Positions 26,201-33,968 of a stretch of DNA of 64,000 bases are shown one piece after another. Location: NCBI GenBank assembly GCA_007693585.1, contig REDH01000050.1, positions 1 to 64,000 of the forward strand, written 5' to 3'. Source of the stretch: Deltaproteobacteria bacterium. Lineage in GTDB: Bacteria; Myxococcota_A; Bradymonadia; REDH01. The position numbers and the translations under genes were made by a program. The notes beneath the pieces were generated by a model that saw only the letters and a program-made list of their open reading frames with translations, had not been told where the DNA came from and did no database searches. Each line of letters opens with the position of its first letter. Positions within the stretch are counted from its first letter, which is position 1.

Positions 26201-27853
26201 AGCGCCGCTTGCGGCGAGGGCGCCTGGTGCTGTGCGGCCACCGGCCAGTGCGCCGACCTGCCGGATCCCTGTGCCGGAACCACCTGCCCCACCGGCCAGC
26301 GTCCCGACATCACGCGTCAGGCCTCCTTCGACACGGGCCTGTGCGACGAGACCGATCCCGGCGCCTGCGAGTGCGTCGACCTCGACCCGCTCCCGCTCGG
26401 CCAGTTCGGATTCTTCCTGGATGCGGCAGCGTCGCCGGACGGCAGCCACGTCCTGCTGAGCGCACGAAGCCGGACCTACCGAGATCTCATGATCGGCTTC
26501 TTCGACGGCGGCGATACCATCGACTGGACCTTCGTCGACGGCCTTCCGGATGGCGGCAACGTCACCGGCGCCCTCGACGGCCCGCGCGGAGGCATCGCCA
26601 CTCCCGGCGGCGATGCCGGAGAGCACTCCTCGATCACCATCGGGGCTGACGGTGCCGCCCACGTCGCCTACTCGGTGTCCCGGTCCGGTGCGCCGCGCGC
26701 CACACTGCGGTACGCACGGGGCGCAGGCGAGAGGCTGGACCGGGAGTGGACCTTCGTCGATGTCGACGAGGACGGCTTCACCGGACGCTACACCCGCACG
26801 CTCATCGACCCCGACGGTCACCCCGTGATCCTCTACAGCGCGATGCGCCTGCGGGATGCCGAGCGTCTCGTCTGGACAAGCGAGCTGCGCATGGCGCGGG
26901 CGTCGACCCCGAGCCCGACCGACAGCGCGGATTTCACCCGCACCGTCCTGCACCGGGTCGACCACGTGGAACCGTGCGCCGGGCGATGCACCGCGAGCGC
27001 CGACAGCTGCCGGCTGGACCTCCAGCTCTGCCAGCCGACGCTCCGTCGCGGCTGCGACCCCTCCTGCGGCGACGAGGAAGCCTGCTTCGACACCGAGGTC
27101 GCCGCCGATCCCGACAACCCGGGCAGTGACGTCGCCACCGAGCCGCGCTGCGCACCGGTCGCCTCCTTCCCGTCCTTCGAACGGCCGGTCGTGGGCACGG
27201 GCATGTACCCGAGCGCCGCCTGGCTCTCCGACGGGCGCATGGTCATCACCTTCTACGACGGAATTCACGGCAACCTGCTCGCCATCGATCTGGCCGCAGA
27301 CGCCGCGGGCAACGGCGAGGAGCCAGGGAACGACGCGCCGGAAGGGCTCCCCGAGGCCCGCATCCTCGACGGGGAAGAGTTGCGGGACGGCGAGGTGGTT
27401 GACCTTGGCGATGTCGGCCGGTTCGCGCACCTCTTCGTGGACGCGGACGACAACGTCTACATCGCCTACATCGACAGCACCCTCGCCGAGCTCCGCGTGT
27501 TCGACCTCACCGCGGGAACCATCTCCACCGTCGACGACGGCATCCGGATCGACGGGGACAGCGTCGCGATCTCCCGCGTGGGCGAGGACGCACGGATCCG
27601 TGAGGTCGGCGGACGGCTCTTCGTGACCTACCACGACACGACGCAGCACGCCCTCCTCGAGAGCCGCCTCGAGGGCGACGGGTGGACGGAGCCGAGCGTC
27701 GTCGCCAGCCGCTTCAACGGTGACGAGTACGACGGGGCCCAGGGCTTCTTCGCCCGCCACGTCCAGACCGCGTCCGGTCGGTTCGTGTTCCACCACCGGA
27801 TGAACCTCCGCGCGTCTCCCATCGTGCGCGATGTCGTCGTCTCCCCGCGCTGA
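23276..27853 (+). CDS. Large envelope protein: two lipoprotein-like halves joined at a MYXO-CTERM-like tail
   Basis: About 1525 residues. Residues 1-28 are a signal peptide ending in LLVWAC; M4 or M6 are alternative starts. The N-terminal half has Asp/Cys-rich and lipid-transfer-like segments, a dickkopf-like CEDAPDCPAGSRCDEGIC and Ig-like strands. It ends in a MYXO-CTERM-like tail: GC (Cys837), a Gly/Ala spacer, hydrophobic WPVALLLPFGLLILA and RRRR (862-865). With no stop codon this runs straight into a second lipoprotein-type signal, LLALGVAGC (Cys882), then Cys-rich repeats (CPTGEICEDEVC, CEAGLVCVSGEC) and a beta-propeller-like C-terminal half (DPDGHPVILYS, DADDNVYIAYID). Either a true fusion or polyprotein, or a lost stop codon. 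Confidence 0.85.
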   Translation: MHPMRMSWTDRRWNPLVAVLILLLVWACGDDGDGCDGADLGCDGCGDGEGSAGPPYVFPDDGPIVPQGVQVRVSQYGLSFIEENFDQIIALVLDDEGDGGLTFCVPNEGAVGFSICPNPGTCSDGGTGCDVDIILEDLVINPRDPQSAAESGRLEVELVVSTTNIPWRPLLGTCQARLREMPIKAVITFNVDAPPHERVHIRIPTDELDFEVRTRYLNLNAGGSIGCAIVGGLAGFFVNLLSGTIGNLIVDPVQEAVEGFTCVTCEDAPDCPAGSRCDEGICRLDGTDDCVQADLGLETEFDLGGLLADFAPGLDARLGILAYLAGYADTADGGGIDLSAQTGFASNPNLCVPYREPPSTRRVMKSSVLHGERTPMGFDFAVGLGLSKSSLDLALWAAYNSGVLCLSIGADEVEQLTTSLFALLLQSVGEVTQGANLPLLLQLAPNQPPHVTIGEGTIDRSGSQPVIVDPLLNITIPDLDLHFYTWLHDRWVRLFALNVDIDVPLGLDVDEDNNIIPVLGDLDDLLSRIEPRAGELIRQSDLDSLADLLPGLISGLAGPLLGDLTEGFEIPDLAGFELVLNDDSFTGVEFDAELESHRLLGVFADLRLASSAMMMPHMTRIRQVDAWIPTADEIRVAVAEARSADESVPVERWQPRVTLHVDAERSDGTILPDVEMSWRIGGGFWSIWHHAHPLEVRDPRLRLEGRHAIEVRTRPAGGGNASVTNDTVEVVVDWTPPTIELEALDGMLRVHARDNLHSEAELTMRVATDDRPWGTWSTIDDVLVAESAERARVQVRDPAGNVAEAEVELKRATEGPALTGGASGPSAASDAAGRTGCSASGAAPGGWPVALLLPFGLLILARRRRLLGVFAALLLALGVAGCGDKGSKSGGPEPPECDEENPCPTGEICEDEVCVAVETEPEPCADTDQCEAGLVCVSGECVALACEDAAACAGVSCADGTSPYCGADGCYCGGCSAACGEGAWCCAATGQCADLPDPCAGTTCPTGQRPDITRQASFDTGLCDETDPGACECVDLDPLPLGQFGFFLDAAASPDGSHVLLSARSRTYRDLMIGFFDGGDTIDWTFVDGLPDGGNVTGALDGPRGGIATPGGDAGEHSSITIGADGAAHVAYSVSRSGAPRATLRYARGAGERLDREWTFVDVDEDGFTGRYTRTLIDPDGHPVILYSAMRLRDAERLVWTSELRMARASTPSPTDSADFTRTVLHRVDHVEPCAGRCTASADSCRLDLQLCQPTLRRGCDPSCGDEEACFDTEVAADPDNPGSDVATEPRCAPVASFPSFERPVVGTGMYPSAAWLSDGRMVITFYDGIHGNLLAIDLAADAAGNGEEPGNDAPEGLPEARILDGEELRDGEVVDLGDVGRFAHLFVDADDNVYIAYIDSTLAELRVFDLTAGTISTVDDGIRIDGDSVAISRVGEDARIREVGGRLFVTYHDTTQHALLESRLEGDGWTEPSVVASRFNGDEYDGAQGFFARHVQTASGRFVFHHRMNLRASPIVRDVVVSPR

Positions 27854-27872
27854 GCCCCTGGAAGGAACGCCC

Positions 27873-29798
27873 GTGACCCCTACCACCGTGTGGCGGCTGC
27901 CGGGGCTCACCCCGGATCGGCGCGACACCGGACCGGCCTGGCTGCACCAGCTCATCCATGCCGACGAGTCCCGGCTCGCATCGTCGTTCGCCGATCTGGC
28001 CCTCGCGCTGCGTGCCGATCCGGGGCTTCGCGAGTCCGTGGCCTCGCTCGCCGGCGCTCCGGTCGCCGAAGTCGCCGCCTCCCCATTCGCCTTGCGCGCG
28101 TGCGCGTGGGCCGTCAGCGAGGGCTTCTTCTCCGTCGCCCACGAGACCCGGATGCCCATTCGGTGGCCCGAGCCGCTTCGCGGCGGATCCGCGGTCGACG
28201 ACCCGCTTCACGACACGTGGGACGAGGGGCGCCTCCACATCGGCAAGTACCAGTCCTTCCTCCAGGACGAGCCCCTCGTCACCCGGAACCCGGACCTCCA
28301 CGCCAAGTGGACGCCCCACGAGCTGCTGCACCGCGTGATGCGGTTTCTCTGGCGGCCCGGCGTTTCGCTTCGCTCCCTCCACCATGGCGCCCGACTCAAC
28401 GAGCTGCTCCCCGTGGTCCTGTGGTACGGCCTCGACGAGGTGCTCCGCCTCGACGGGCGACCCTTCCGGCGGTCCACAGCGCCCCTCGAGCCCGAGGCCA
28501 CCGATGACCGCGTCCACTGGTGGACCCTCGCCCCCGCAGGTCTGGTCGACCGCGCCCGTCCCGAGTTGCACGCCTTTCGAGCCGGCCTCGACCACTACCG
28601 GCACGAGATGCAGGCCATCTCACGCGGCATCGCCTCCAGCGCCGTGGTCTCCGTGCCTCATCCCTTCCTCGACGCCGCCAGCGATGCGACCGCCTACGTC
28701 GTGGGCCATGGCCGCCGCCTGCGCTCGCCCACGGTCGCCAGGCTCCTCACCACCCTTTACCGGCCTGGCCGCGACCGGGACGAAGACCCCCGTGCCGCCT
28801 TCGAACGCGTTCGCACCGGCCTCGCCACCCTCCTCTTCGACGAGATCGTCCTCGACGTCGCGCTCGCGCGCAGCCGCGCCTCCGCCCGCATTCTGCAGGA
28901 CTGGCTTCATCGCAGCGCTCACGCCGTCACCTCCGAGCGACACCCCGTCCTCGAACTGTTGCCGGACGCCGCCACCGACATCGACCGGGCGCTCGACCAC
29001 GCCGACCCCGTCGACCTGGACGCATGGCGGCGCCGCCTCGAGGTGGCCCTCTCGTCCTCCGCTGGCACGGTGCTCGCTTCGGGACTGCCCACCACGACTC
29101 CCACGCCGCTCGCCATCGCTCGCCTCGGGGAGGGGCTGGCCTCTTGCCTGCCCGCAACCCGCCTGTGGCTGTCGCGCCAGGAGCTCCTCGACTCCGCCCT
29201 GCGCGAGTTCCTGCAGTCTCCGGAGTTCGCGCGGCGGCGAAGCCTCCCGATCCGCTTCCGGGACTGGCTCGTCCGGTCCGCCCTCGACCCCGTGGCGGAA
29301 GCCCTCGCGGCATTCGAGCAGTCCCTCCTCACCCTCCCCTCGGGCGACGATGCAGCCGAGTTCCTCGCTCTTTCCCCCGAGGAGATCGACGATCCCGAGC
29401 GCGTCGAGGTGCGGGCCTCGGACGCCTTCGTCCTTCACGTCTCGCCGATCGATGTCGCTGCGCTTCACCAGGCGCTCCTCGAGGACTCCCGGCGGGAGCA
29501 TCCCCTCCCCGCGGTCACCCGTCGGGAGAGTCCCATGGTGCTCGGCCGTCGCGGCGGAGAGATCGCGGCCGTCGCGTTGACCCCTCCCATCGCCGCCGCC
29601 TTCGAGGCGCTTCAGCGGGAGCCGGACCTCCTGCCTCACTGGATGCATCGCCTCGAGCAGGCCGTGACGGACTCCGCCACGGACCCTGGTGCATCGGACC
29701 ACCCGGCGGACGACGAAGCCTGGATGGACGAGCTCGTCGAGGCTGGGGCCGTGGTGCTTTGCCCCATCTGGGACGGCGCCGATCTCCGCCCGGCGTGA
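27873..29798 (+). CDS. Unknown protein with HExxH zinc-peptidase-like motif
   Basis: 641 residues from GTG 27873, preferred because GGAAGGAA lies about 5 bases upstream; the track start 27831 would overlap the preceding gene. No signal peptide or membrane segment. WTPHELLHRVMRF carries HExxH (residues 149-153), and a Glu 24 residues after its second His (LNELLP) could be the third zinc ligand, a gluzincin-like pattern. The region is His-rich (DPLHDTW, HAKW, SLHHGARLNE). The rest is helical, Arg/Ala/Leu/Asp-rich, with an acidic C-terminus ending VVLCPIWDGADLRPA. I do not recognise the family, and peptidase activity is only inferred from the motif. It lies 20 bp after the large lipoprotein gene, so the two may be co-transcribed. 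Confidence 0.75.
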   Translation: MTPTTVWRLPGLTPDRRDTGPAWLHQLIHADESRLASSFADLALALRADPGLRESVASLAGAPVAEVAASPFALRACAWAVSEGFFSVAHETRMPIRWPEPLRGGSAVDDPLHDTWDEGRLHIGKYQSFLQDEPLVTRNPDLHAKWTPHELLHRVMRFLWRPGVSLRSLHHGARLNELLPVVLWYGLDEVLRLDGRPFRRSTAPLEPEATDDRVHWWTLAPAGLVDRARPELHAFRAGLDHYRHEMQAISRGIASSAVVSVPHPFLDAASDATAYVVGHGRRLRSPTVARLLTTLYRPGRDRDEDPRAAFERVRTGLATLLFDEIVLDVALARSRASARILQDWLHRSAHAVTSERHPVLELLPDAATDIDRALDHADPVDLDAWRRRLEVALSSSAGTVLASGLPTTTPTPLAIARLGEGLASCLPATRLWLSRQELLDSALREFLQSPEFARRRSLPIRFRDWLVRSALDPVAEALAAFEQSLLTLPSGDDAAEFLALSPEEIDDPERVEVRASDAFVLHVSPIDVAALHQALLEDSRREHPLPAVTRRESPMVLGRRGGEIAAVALTPPIAAAFEALQREPDLLPHWMHRLEQAVTDSATDPGASDHPADDEAWMDELVEAGAVVLCPIWDGADLRPA

Positions 29799-29826
29799 AC
29801 GGGAACCTCCGCCGGCGCGTTCGAGC

Positions 29827-31344
29827 CTATGCGCCTTGTCGCTCGAATCGAGCGACTGTCTCGACGTGTGCGGTCTGGGGAAACTGATCCACCGGCGTGG
29901 CCCGAACGAGCGACCATCCCCTGTCACGCAGCAGCGCTGCATCCCGCGCGAGAGCCTCGGGGTTGCAGGACACGTAGACGAGGCGCCGGGCGGCAAAGGC
30001 GGCCACGTGGGCCAGGGCCTCCCCCTGGAGGCCGGCGCGCGGAGGATCCACGACGATGACGTCGACCTCCTCCTGCAGCGACGCCACCGCCCCCTGCTCC
30101 AGCAGGGTCCCCACATCGCCCTCGAGAAAGGAGACGTTCGCAAGGCCGTTTCTCGTTGCCCCGGCCTCCGCGTTGCGCACGGCGTCGGGCTGGAGCTCCA
30201 TCCCGACGACCCGCTCCGCATGGTTCGCCAGCACGAGTGCGATCGTGCCCGTGCCGCAGTAGAGGTCGAGCGCCACGCGCGCGCCGTCTCCTTCCAGGAG
30301 CCCCGACTCCTTCAGGACGAGCGCGTAGATCAGCTCCGCTGCGGCCGGGTTGGGCTGGAAGAAGGCACGCGGGTGGATCGCGAAGTCGAGGGCAGCGGTC
30401 CCGGGAACCTCGAGGATCTCGCGCAGGGTCGTCGTGCCCTCGAGATGACGCTCGATCAGCCTCGTGGGTCGGCCCCGCTGCGCATCGTGGCGGGTCCACC
30501 AGATCGACGTGAACGGCGCTCCAGCCTCTCGCCCGAGATCGGCGAGCCGTCTCACCACGGTCTCGGCAACCTCCTCGGCCGCGTGTTCTCCGCCGAGGAG
30601 CTTCGCGCGAGGCGCCGCCGTGGTGACGAGCTCCATCATCCGCTCATCCGTGCGGCGGCCTTCGCGGGTCATCACGTGCCGCAGCCAGCCGTCCGGGGTG
30701 CGTGGGCCGAAGGGTTCCAATCCCGTCCCGGTCAGCCAGTCGTTGACGCGTCCGAGCCAGGTCGAGAGCTCCGTCGAGACGAGCAGGCACTCGCGCAGGG
30801 CCAGCACATCGTGCCGATAGCCGGGTGGGTGCAGCCCGACCCGGGGGCGCCCGTCTTCGCCGGCCGCGAAGCTGAACTCCATCTTGTTCCGGTAGCGCCA
30901 GTCGTCCGGGGGCGGAACGACAGCCTGGACGACCGCGGGGTCGAGTCCCCGGGCTTCGAAGAGCGCGCGAAGTCGGTTGCCCTTGTGCCTGCGCTGGTCG
31001 GCTGCGTCGATGTGCTGCAGGCTGCAGCCCCCGCATGTCTCGCCGGGAAGGCGCCACGGGTGGGCGTGCGCGCATCGGGGTGGAACGCGCTCGGCGGAGG
31101 GCGCCTCGAGTCGAACGACGCAACCGGAGAGCAGGTCTCGGTGCCGGCGGGTGATGCGGACCTCCGCGCGCTCGCCGGGCAGGGCTCCCGGCACGGCGAC
31201 CCGGAAGACCCGCGGGGTGGCCTGCGGTCCGACGAGGAGGTGCAGCCGTGCCGTGGCGTCGCCCCGGGCGTCGAGGGCGTCGAACGTCAGGGGGAACGTG
31301 TCGCCGGGGCGGGGAGCGCGGGGGTGGTGGGCCGGGTCGCTCAC
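29827..31344 (-). CDS. rlmD: 23S rRNA (uracil-5-)-methyltransferase, RlmD/TrmA family
   Basis: 505 residues from a GTG start. Domain order: an N-terminal TRAM-like beta barrel for RNA binding, an iron-sulfur cysteine cluster (CAHAHPWRLPGETCGGCSLQH), then a SAM-dependent methyltransferase domain with DLYCGTGTIAL, VVDPPRAG and the catalytic-cysteine motif YVSCNP. Enzymes of this family methylate C5 of a uridine in 23S rRNA or tRNA. Whether the target is U1939 (RlmD), U747 (RlmC) or another site cannot be told from sequence alone. It is the last gene of the zinc-uptake transcript, 5 bp after the DUF493 gene. Confidence 0.88.
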   Translation of the reverse strand: MSDPAHHPRAPRPGDTFPLTFDALDARGDATARLHLLVGPQATPRVFRVAVPGALPGERAEVRITRRHRDLLSGCVVRLEAPSAERVPPRCAHAHPWRLPGETCGGCSLQHIDAADQRRHKGNRLRALFEARGLDPAVVQAVVPPPDDWRYRNKMEFSFAAGEDGRPRVGLHPPGYRHDVLALRECLLVSTELSTWLGRVNDWLTGTGLEPFGPRTPDGWLRHVMTREGRRTDERMMELVTTAAPRAKLLGGEHAAEEVAETVVRRLADLGREAGAPFTSIWWTRHDAQRGRPTRLIERHLEGTTTLREILEVPGTAALDFAIHPRAFFQPNPAAAELIYALVLKESGLLEGDGARVALDLYCGTGTIALVLANHAERVVGMELQPDAVRNAEAGATRNGLANVSFLEGDVGTLLEQGAVASLQEEVDVIVVDPPRAGLQGEALAHVAAFAARRLVYVSCNPEALARDAALLRDRGWSLVRATPVDQFPQTAHVETVARFERQGA

Positions 31345-31349
31345 GGCGC

Positions 31350-31637
31350 TCAGAGCATCATGCGCAGGTTGGGGATCTGCCCGAAGTCGTCATAGAACGC
31401 GCGGACGTGGTGTGCGCTCTCGACCTGGATGTCGAGGGTGACGCACACGTGTTTTCCGCCGCTGCTGGGCCGGACGCTCTGGTCGATCCAGGCTGCGTCG
31501 GTGACGAGACGGAGCGCCGCGGTGCGCACCTGCTCGGTGAACGTGCCGTCGTTGGGGCCGAAGAGCTTGAAGGTGTACGGTCCGGGGAAGGTGTGAACCT
31601 CCTCGAGGCGCTCGACGCTGGGCATGTTGCGGGTCAT
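31350..31637 (-). CDS. DUF493 (YbeD-like) protein
   Basis: 95 residues. It matches the small DUF493/YbeD ACT-like alpha/beta fold: FPGPYTFKLFGPNDGTF, then VTDAAWIDQSVRPSSGGKHVCVTLDIQVESAHHVRAFYDD. In E. coli YbeD sits near lipoate and cell-wall genes; its role is poorly known and an allosteric or regulatory part is supposed. ATG 31637 is used; Met5 (31625) is possible. It is 18 bp downstream of the ABC permease and 5 bp upstream of rlmD, within the same minus-strand run. Confidence 0.85.
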   Translation of the reverse strand: MTRNMPSVERLEEVHTFPGPYTFKLFGPNDGTFTEQVRTAALRLVTDAAWIDQSVRPSSGGKHVCVTLDIQVESAHHVRAFYDDFGQIPNLRMML

Positions 31638-31655
31638 GACGAGGTCTCCGGGGCA

Positions 31656-32564
31656 TCAGGCAGGCCCGTCCTGCCGTCCGTTGGAATGTCGTCCCCTGCC
31701 GAGCAGGCGCAACCCCTGGCGCAGGATCTCCGCGATGGCCACCAGAGCGAGGCCCACCAGAGCCTGCGCTGCGCCGACGGGGAGATCGTGTCGCCACGCC
31801 AGCACGTAGCCGGAGAAGCCGGTGACGCTGCCGAGGACCATGGCCGTGACGAGAGCGGTGCGAACGCTCGGGCTGACGCGAATGGCGGCGAACGCGGGGA
31901 GGACGGTGAAGGCGAAGACGGGCAGGGCGCCGATGATCCGCGTGAAGACGGAGATGGCGATGGCGAGGGAGAGCAGCAGGATGCCGTCGAGGAGACCGAC
32001 GGGCAGGTTTCGGACCCGGGCGCCCTCCGCGTCGAAGGAGGCCTGCATGAATCCCCTCATCCACCACAGGTGCAGCGGGAGGAGGATGAGGGCGAGGGTG
32101 GCCGCCATGCGGAAGTCCTCGGGCATGACGGCGACAGCCGTGCCGAAGAGGATGGTCTGGACGTCCTGGATCTCCTGCACGATGCGGGTGCCGAGGGCGA
32201 GCGTCCCCGCACTGCCGGCCACGAAGAGAATGCCGAGCAGTGCGTCGCGACGTCCGCCGCCACTGGAGCGGTCGGAGAAGACCACGATCCCGGCGAGCAG
32301 GGTCAGGGCGAGCGCGCCGGCGGTGGGAGACGCGATCGCAGCCGCCACCCCCAGATGAATCTGGATGAAGAAGGCGAGGGTGACGCCGAGCCCGGCGCAC
32401 TGGCTCATGGCCGCGCTCAGAAACACCATTCTGCGGAGCACGATGTAGACGCCGAGCAACCCGAGGACCGCACCCGCGAGCAGTCCGGTGAGCGCGGGCT
32501 CACGGAAGAACTCCCAGGCGGCGAAGAACTCCGACAGGCGCGGAGCGGACATGGGCTCAGGCAT
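31656..32564 (-). CDS. znuB: Zinc/manganese ABC transporter permease
   Basis: 302 residues with about 8-9 hydrophobic segments; it matches the ABC-3 family of zinc/manganese permeases (VYIVLRRMVFLSAAMSQCAGLGV, DALLGILFVAGSAGTL, FAFTVLPAFAAIRVS). It forms the inner-membrane channel driven by the adjacent ATPase. ATG 32564 was chosen because it overlaps the end of znuC by 8 bp, the usual coupling of these subunits; Met5 (32552) is an alternative. The track ORF up to 33038 runs out of frame through znuC. Zinc is favoured over manganese by the operon partners, but selectivity is not certain. Confidence 0.92.
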   Translation of the reverse strand: MPEPMSAPRLSEFFAAWEFFREPALTGLLAGAVLGLLGVYIVLRRMVFLSAAMSQCAGLGVTLAFFIQIHLGVAAAIASPTAGALALTLLAGIVVFSDRSSGGGRRDALLGILFVAGSAGTLALGTRIVQEIQDVQTILFGTAVAVMPEDFRMAATLALILLPLHLWWMRGFMQASFDAEGARVRNLPVGLLDGILLLSLAIAISVFTRIIGALPVFAFTVLPAFAAIRVSPSVRTALVTAMVLGSVTGFSGYVLAWRHDLPVGAAQALVGLALVAIAEILRQGLRLLGRGRHSNGRQDGPA

Positions 32565-33420
32565 GGGCGTGTGCGTGCGCTGCGTGGGCCCCCGGCACGC
32601 CGCAGTCGAAGGCGCTGAACCGGCGGGTGAAGGCCGGATGTCCTGCCACGTCCTCGATGCACCCGGCCAGGGCGGTGCCATCCTCCCGGTCCACGAAGAG
32701 GATGTCGGTGGCGTGGGAGGCGACCAGCGCGAGGTGATGGCTGACCACGATGATGCCGATGTCCTGCTCTCGCCGGATTTGGTCGATGAGCCGGAAGGTG
32801 TCGCGTTCGGCGACGATGTCCATGGCGCTGGTGGGTTCGTCGAGCACGAGGATGTGCGGTTTCGAGACCAGCGCGCGTGCCATGAGCACCCGCTGCTTCT
32901 GGCCTTCGCTGAGCTCCCGGAACGGATGGTCGAGGAGCGGAAGCAGTTCGAGGTCCGTGCCGACCCGGTGGACGGCGTCCCGGGTGCGGCGGGCATGGAG
33001 GGGATTGAGGAACGACCAGCCGCTGTCCAGTCCTCCACGGAGCACGTCGATGGCCCGCGCGGGGAGGTCCAGGTCGAAGGCGTCCCGCTGCGGCACGTAG
33101 CCGGTGCGGAGACCGGAGCGTCGTCGGACGGAGCCCCGCACGGCGGGCAGCAGGCCGAGGAGGGTCCGGATCAGGGTCGTCTTTCCGGAGCCGTTGCGGC
33201 CGATCAGCGCCCAGAACTCCCCGGCGTGCAGGCGGAAGTCGATCGGCGGGAGGATCGCCCGCTGGCCGAAGCCGGCCTGCAGGGCCCGTGCCTCGAGCAG
33301 CGGAGGCACGTCCAGATGCCGGTGCGCCCTGAACTGCGGGTTCTCTCCCCGCACAGGAGCTCCGCAGTGGTCACAGTCGTCGGCGGGCTCCGACGGCTGC
33401 TGCACGTCCCCCTCCATCAT
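32557..33420 (-). CDS. znuC: Zinc/manganese ABC transporter ATP-binding protein
   Basis: 287 residues. Walker A GRNGSGKTTL, signature LSEGQKQRVLMARAL, Walker B HILVLDEPTSAMD and the switch His (VVSHH) are all present. It powers the ZnuB permease. Unusual additions for a ZnuC: an N-terminal CDHCGAPVRG half-zinc-ribbon followed by RAHRHLD, and a C-terminal His tail (GAHAAHAHAHA). Both could sense or buffer zinc on the cytoplasmic side. The end overlaps znuB and the start is 15 bp after the stop of the HDHDHD lipoprotein gene. Confidence 0.93.
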   Translation of the reverse strand: MMEGDVQQPSEPADDCDHCGAPVRGENPQFRAHRHLDVPPLLEARALQAGFGQRAILPPIDFRLHAGEFWALIGRNGSGKTTLIRTLLGLLPAVRGSVRRRSGLRTGYVPQRDAFDLDLPARAIDVLRGGLDSGWSFLNPLHARRTRDAVHRVGTDLELLPLLDHPFRELSEGQKQRVLMARALVSKPHILVLDEPTSAMDIVAERDTFRLIDQIRREQDIGIIVVSHHLALVASHATDILFVDREDGTALAGCIEDVAGHPAFTRRFSAFDCGVPGAHAAHAHAHA

Positions 33421-33435
33421 CCGCTCGCTCCTCGG

Positions 33436-33939
33436 TCAGTCGTTCGGCTCGTATCCTTCGGCACGTTCGAGCAGCAGCTCGAGCTCGCCACCGGTCACCC
33501 CGTCCACGAAGATCGTGTAGATCCCCGGCTCGAGATCGTCGATGCGGAACATGCTGATCGCGGCACAGTCCTCCACGGGGGTGACCGCATGGACCGGGTT
33601 GCGCTCGGTGAGTGCGGCGTCGATGATTCGGAGGTCCGCGGGAACGCGGCTGGCGAAGAGGGCATACCGACCCGCGGTGGCAATCTCGAGCTCGAGATAG
33701 CCGAGCCGAGCCGATTCGTCCTCGGGATCGGTGTCCAGGGTCACGCGGTATCGCGTGTGCGTCCGTTCGATTCGATCGAGATCCTCGCCGGCATCAGCGT
33801 GGGCGAACAGCTCGGTCGCGGCATCCTCCATGTGCTCGCATGCATGCCCGAGATCGAAGGCGTCATGGTCATGGTCGTGGTCGCCGCCACAGGCGGCGAG
33901 GAGTCCCGTGAATGCGAACGCGAGGATGAACCGTTGCAT
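33436..33939 (-). CDS. His/Asp-rich accessory lipoprotein of the zinc operon
   Basis: 167 residues. The signal peptide ends in TGLLAAC, and the mature protein starts GGDHDHDHDAFDLGHACEHMED, a probable metal-binding arm directly after the lipid anchor. The remainder (about 50-167) is beta-rich (YRVTLDTDPEDESARLGYLELE, GIYTIFVDGVTGGELELLLER) and resembles small pre-peptidase-C-like or Ig-like domains. It lies between the ATPase and the second lipoprotein, so a role in holding or passing zinc in the periplasm is likely by context; no named family was recognised. Confidence 0.82.
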   Translation of the reverse strand: MQRFILAFAFTGLLAACGGDHDHDHDAFDLGHACEHMEDAATELFAHADAGEDLDRIERTHTRYRVTLDTDPEDESARLGYLELEIATAGRYALFASRVPADLRIIDAALTERNPVHAVTPVEDCAAISMFRIDDLEPGIYTIFVDGVTGGELELLLERAEGYEPND

Positions 33940-33968
33940 GAAGAATCCGGGTGTGGGGGGACGGCTTG

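Noticed and set aside
23294-28159. 1621-residue minus-strand ORF
   Set aside because: It is the antisense of the large fused lipoprotein; low-complexity Arg/Val/Ala/Gly sequence with no motif. Long shadow ORFs are common at this GC content.
29689-31395. 568-residue plus-strand ORF
   Set aside because: Antisense shadow of rlmD, which has iron-sulfur and catalytic Cys motifs.
31390-32400. 336-residue minus-strand ORF within the permease
   Set aside because: Out-of-frame Arg/His/Pro-rich shadow of znuB.
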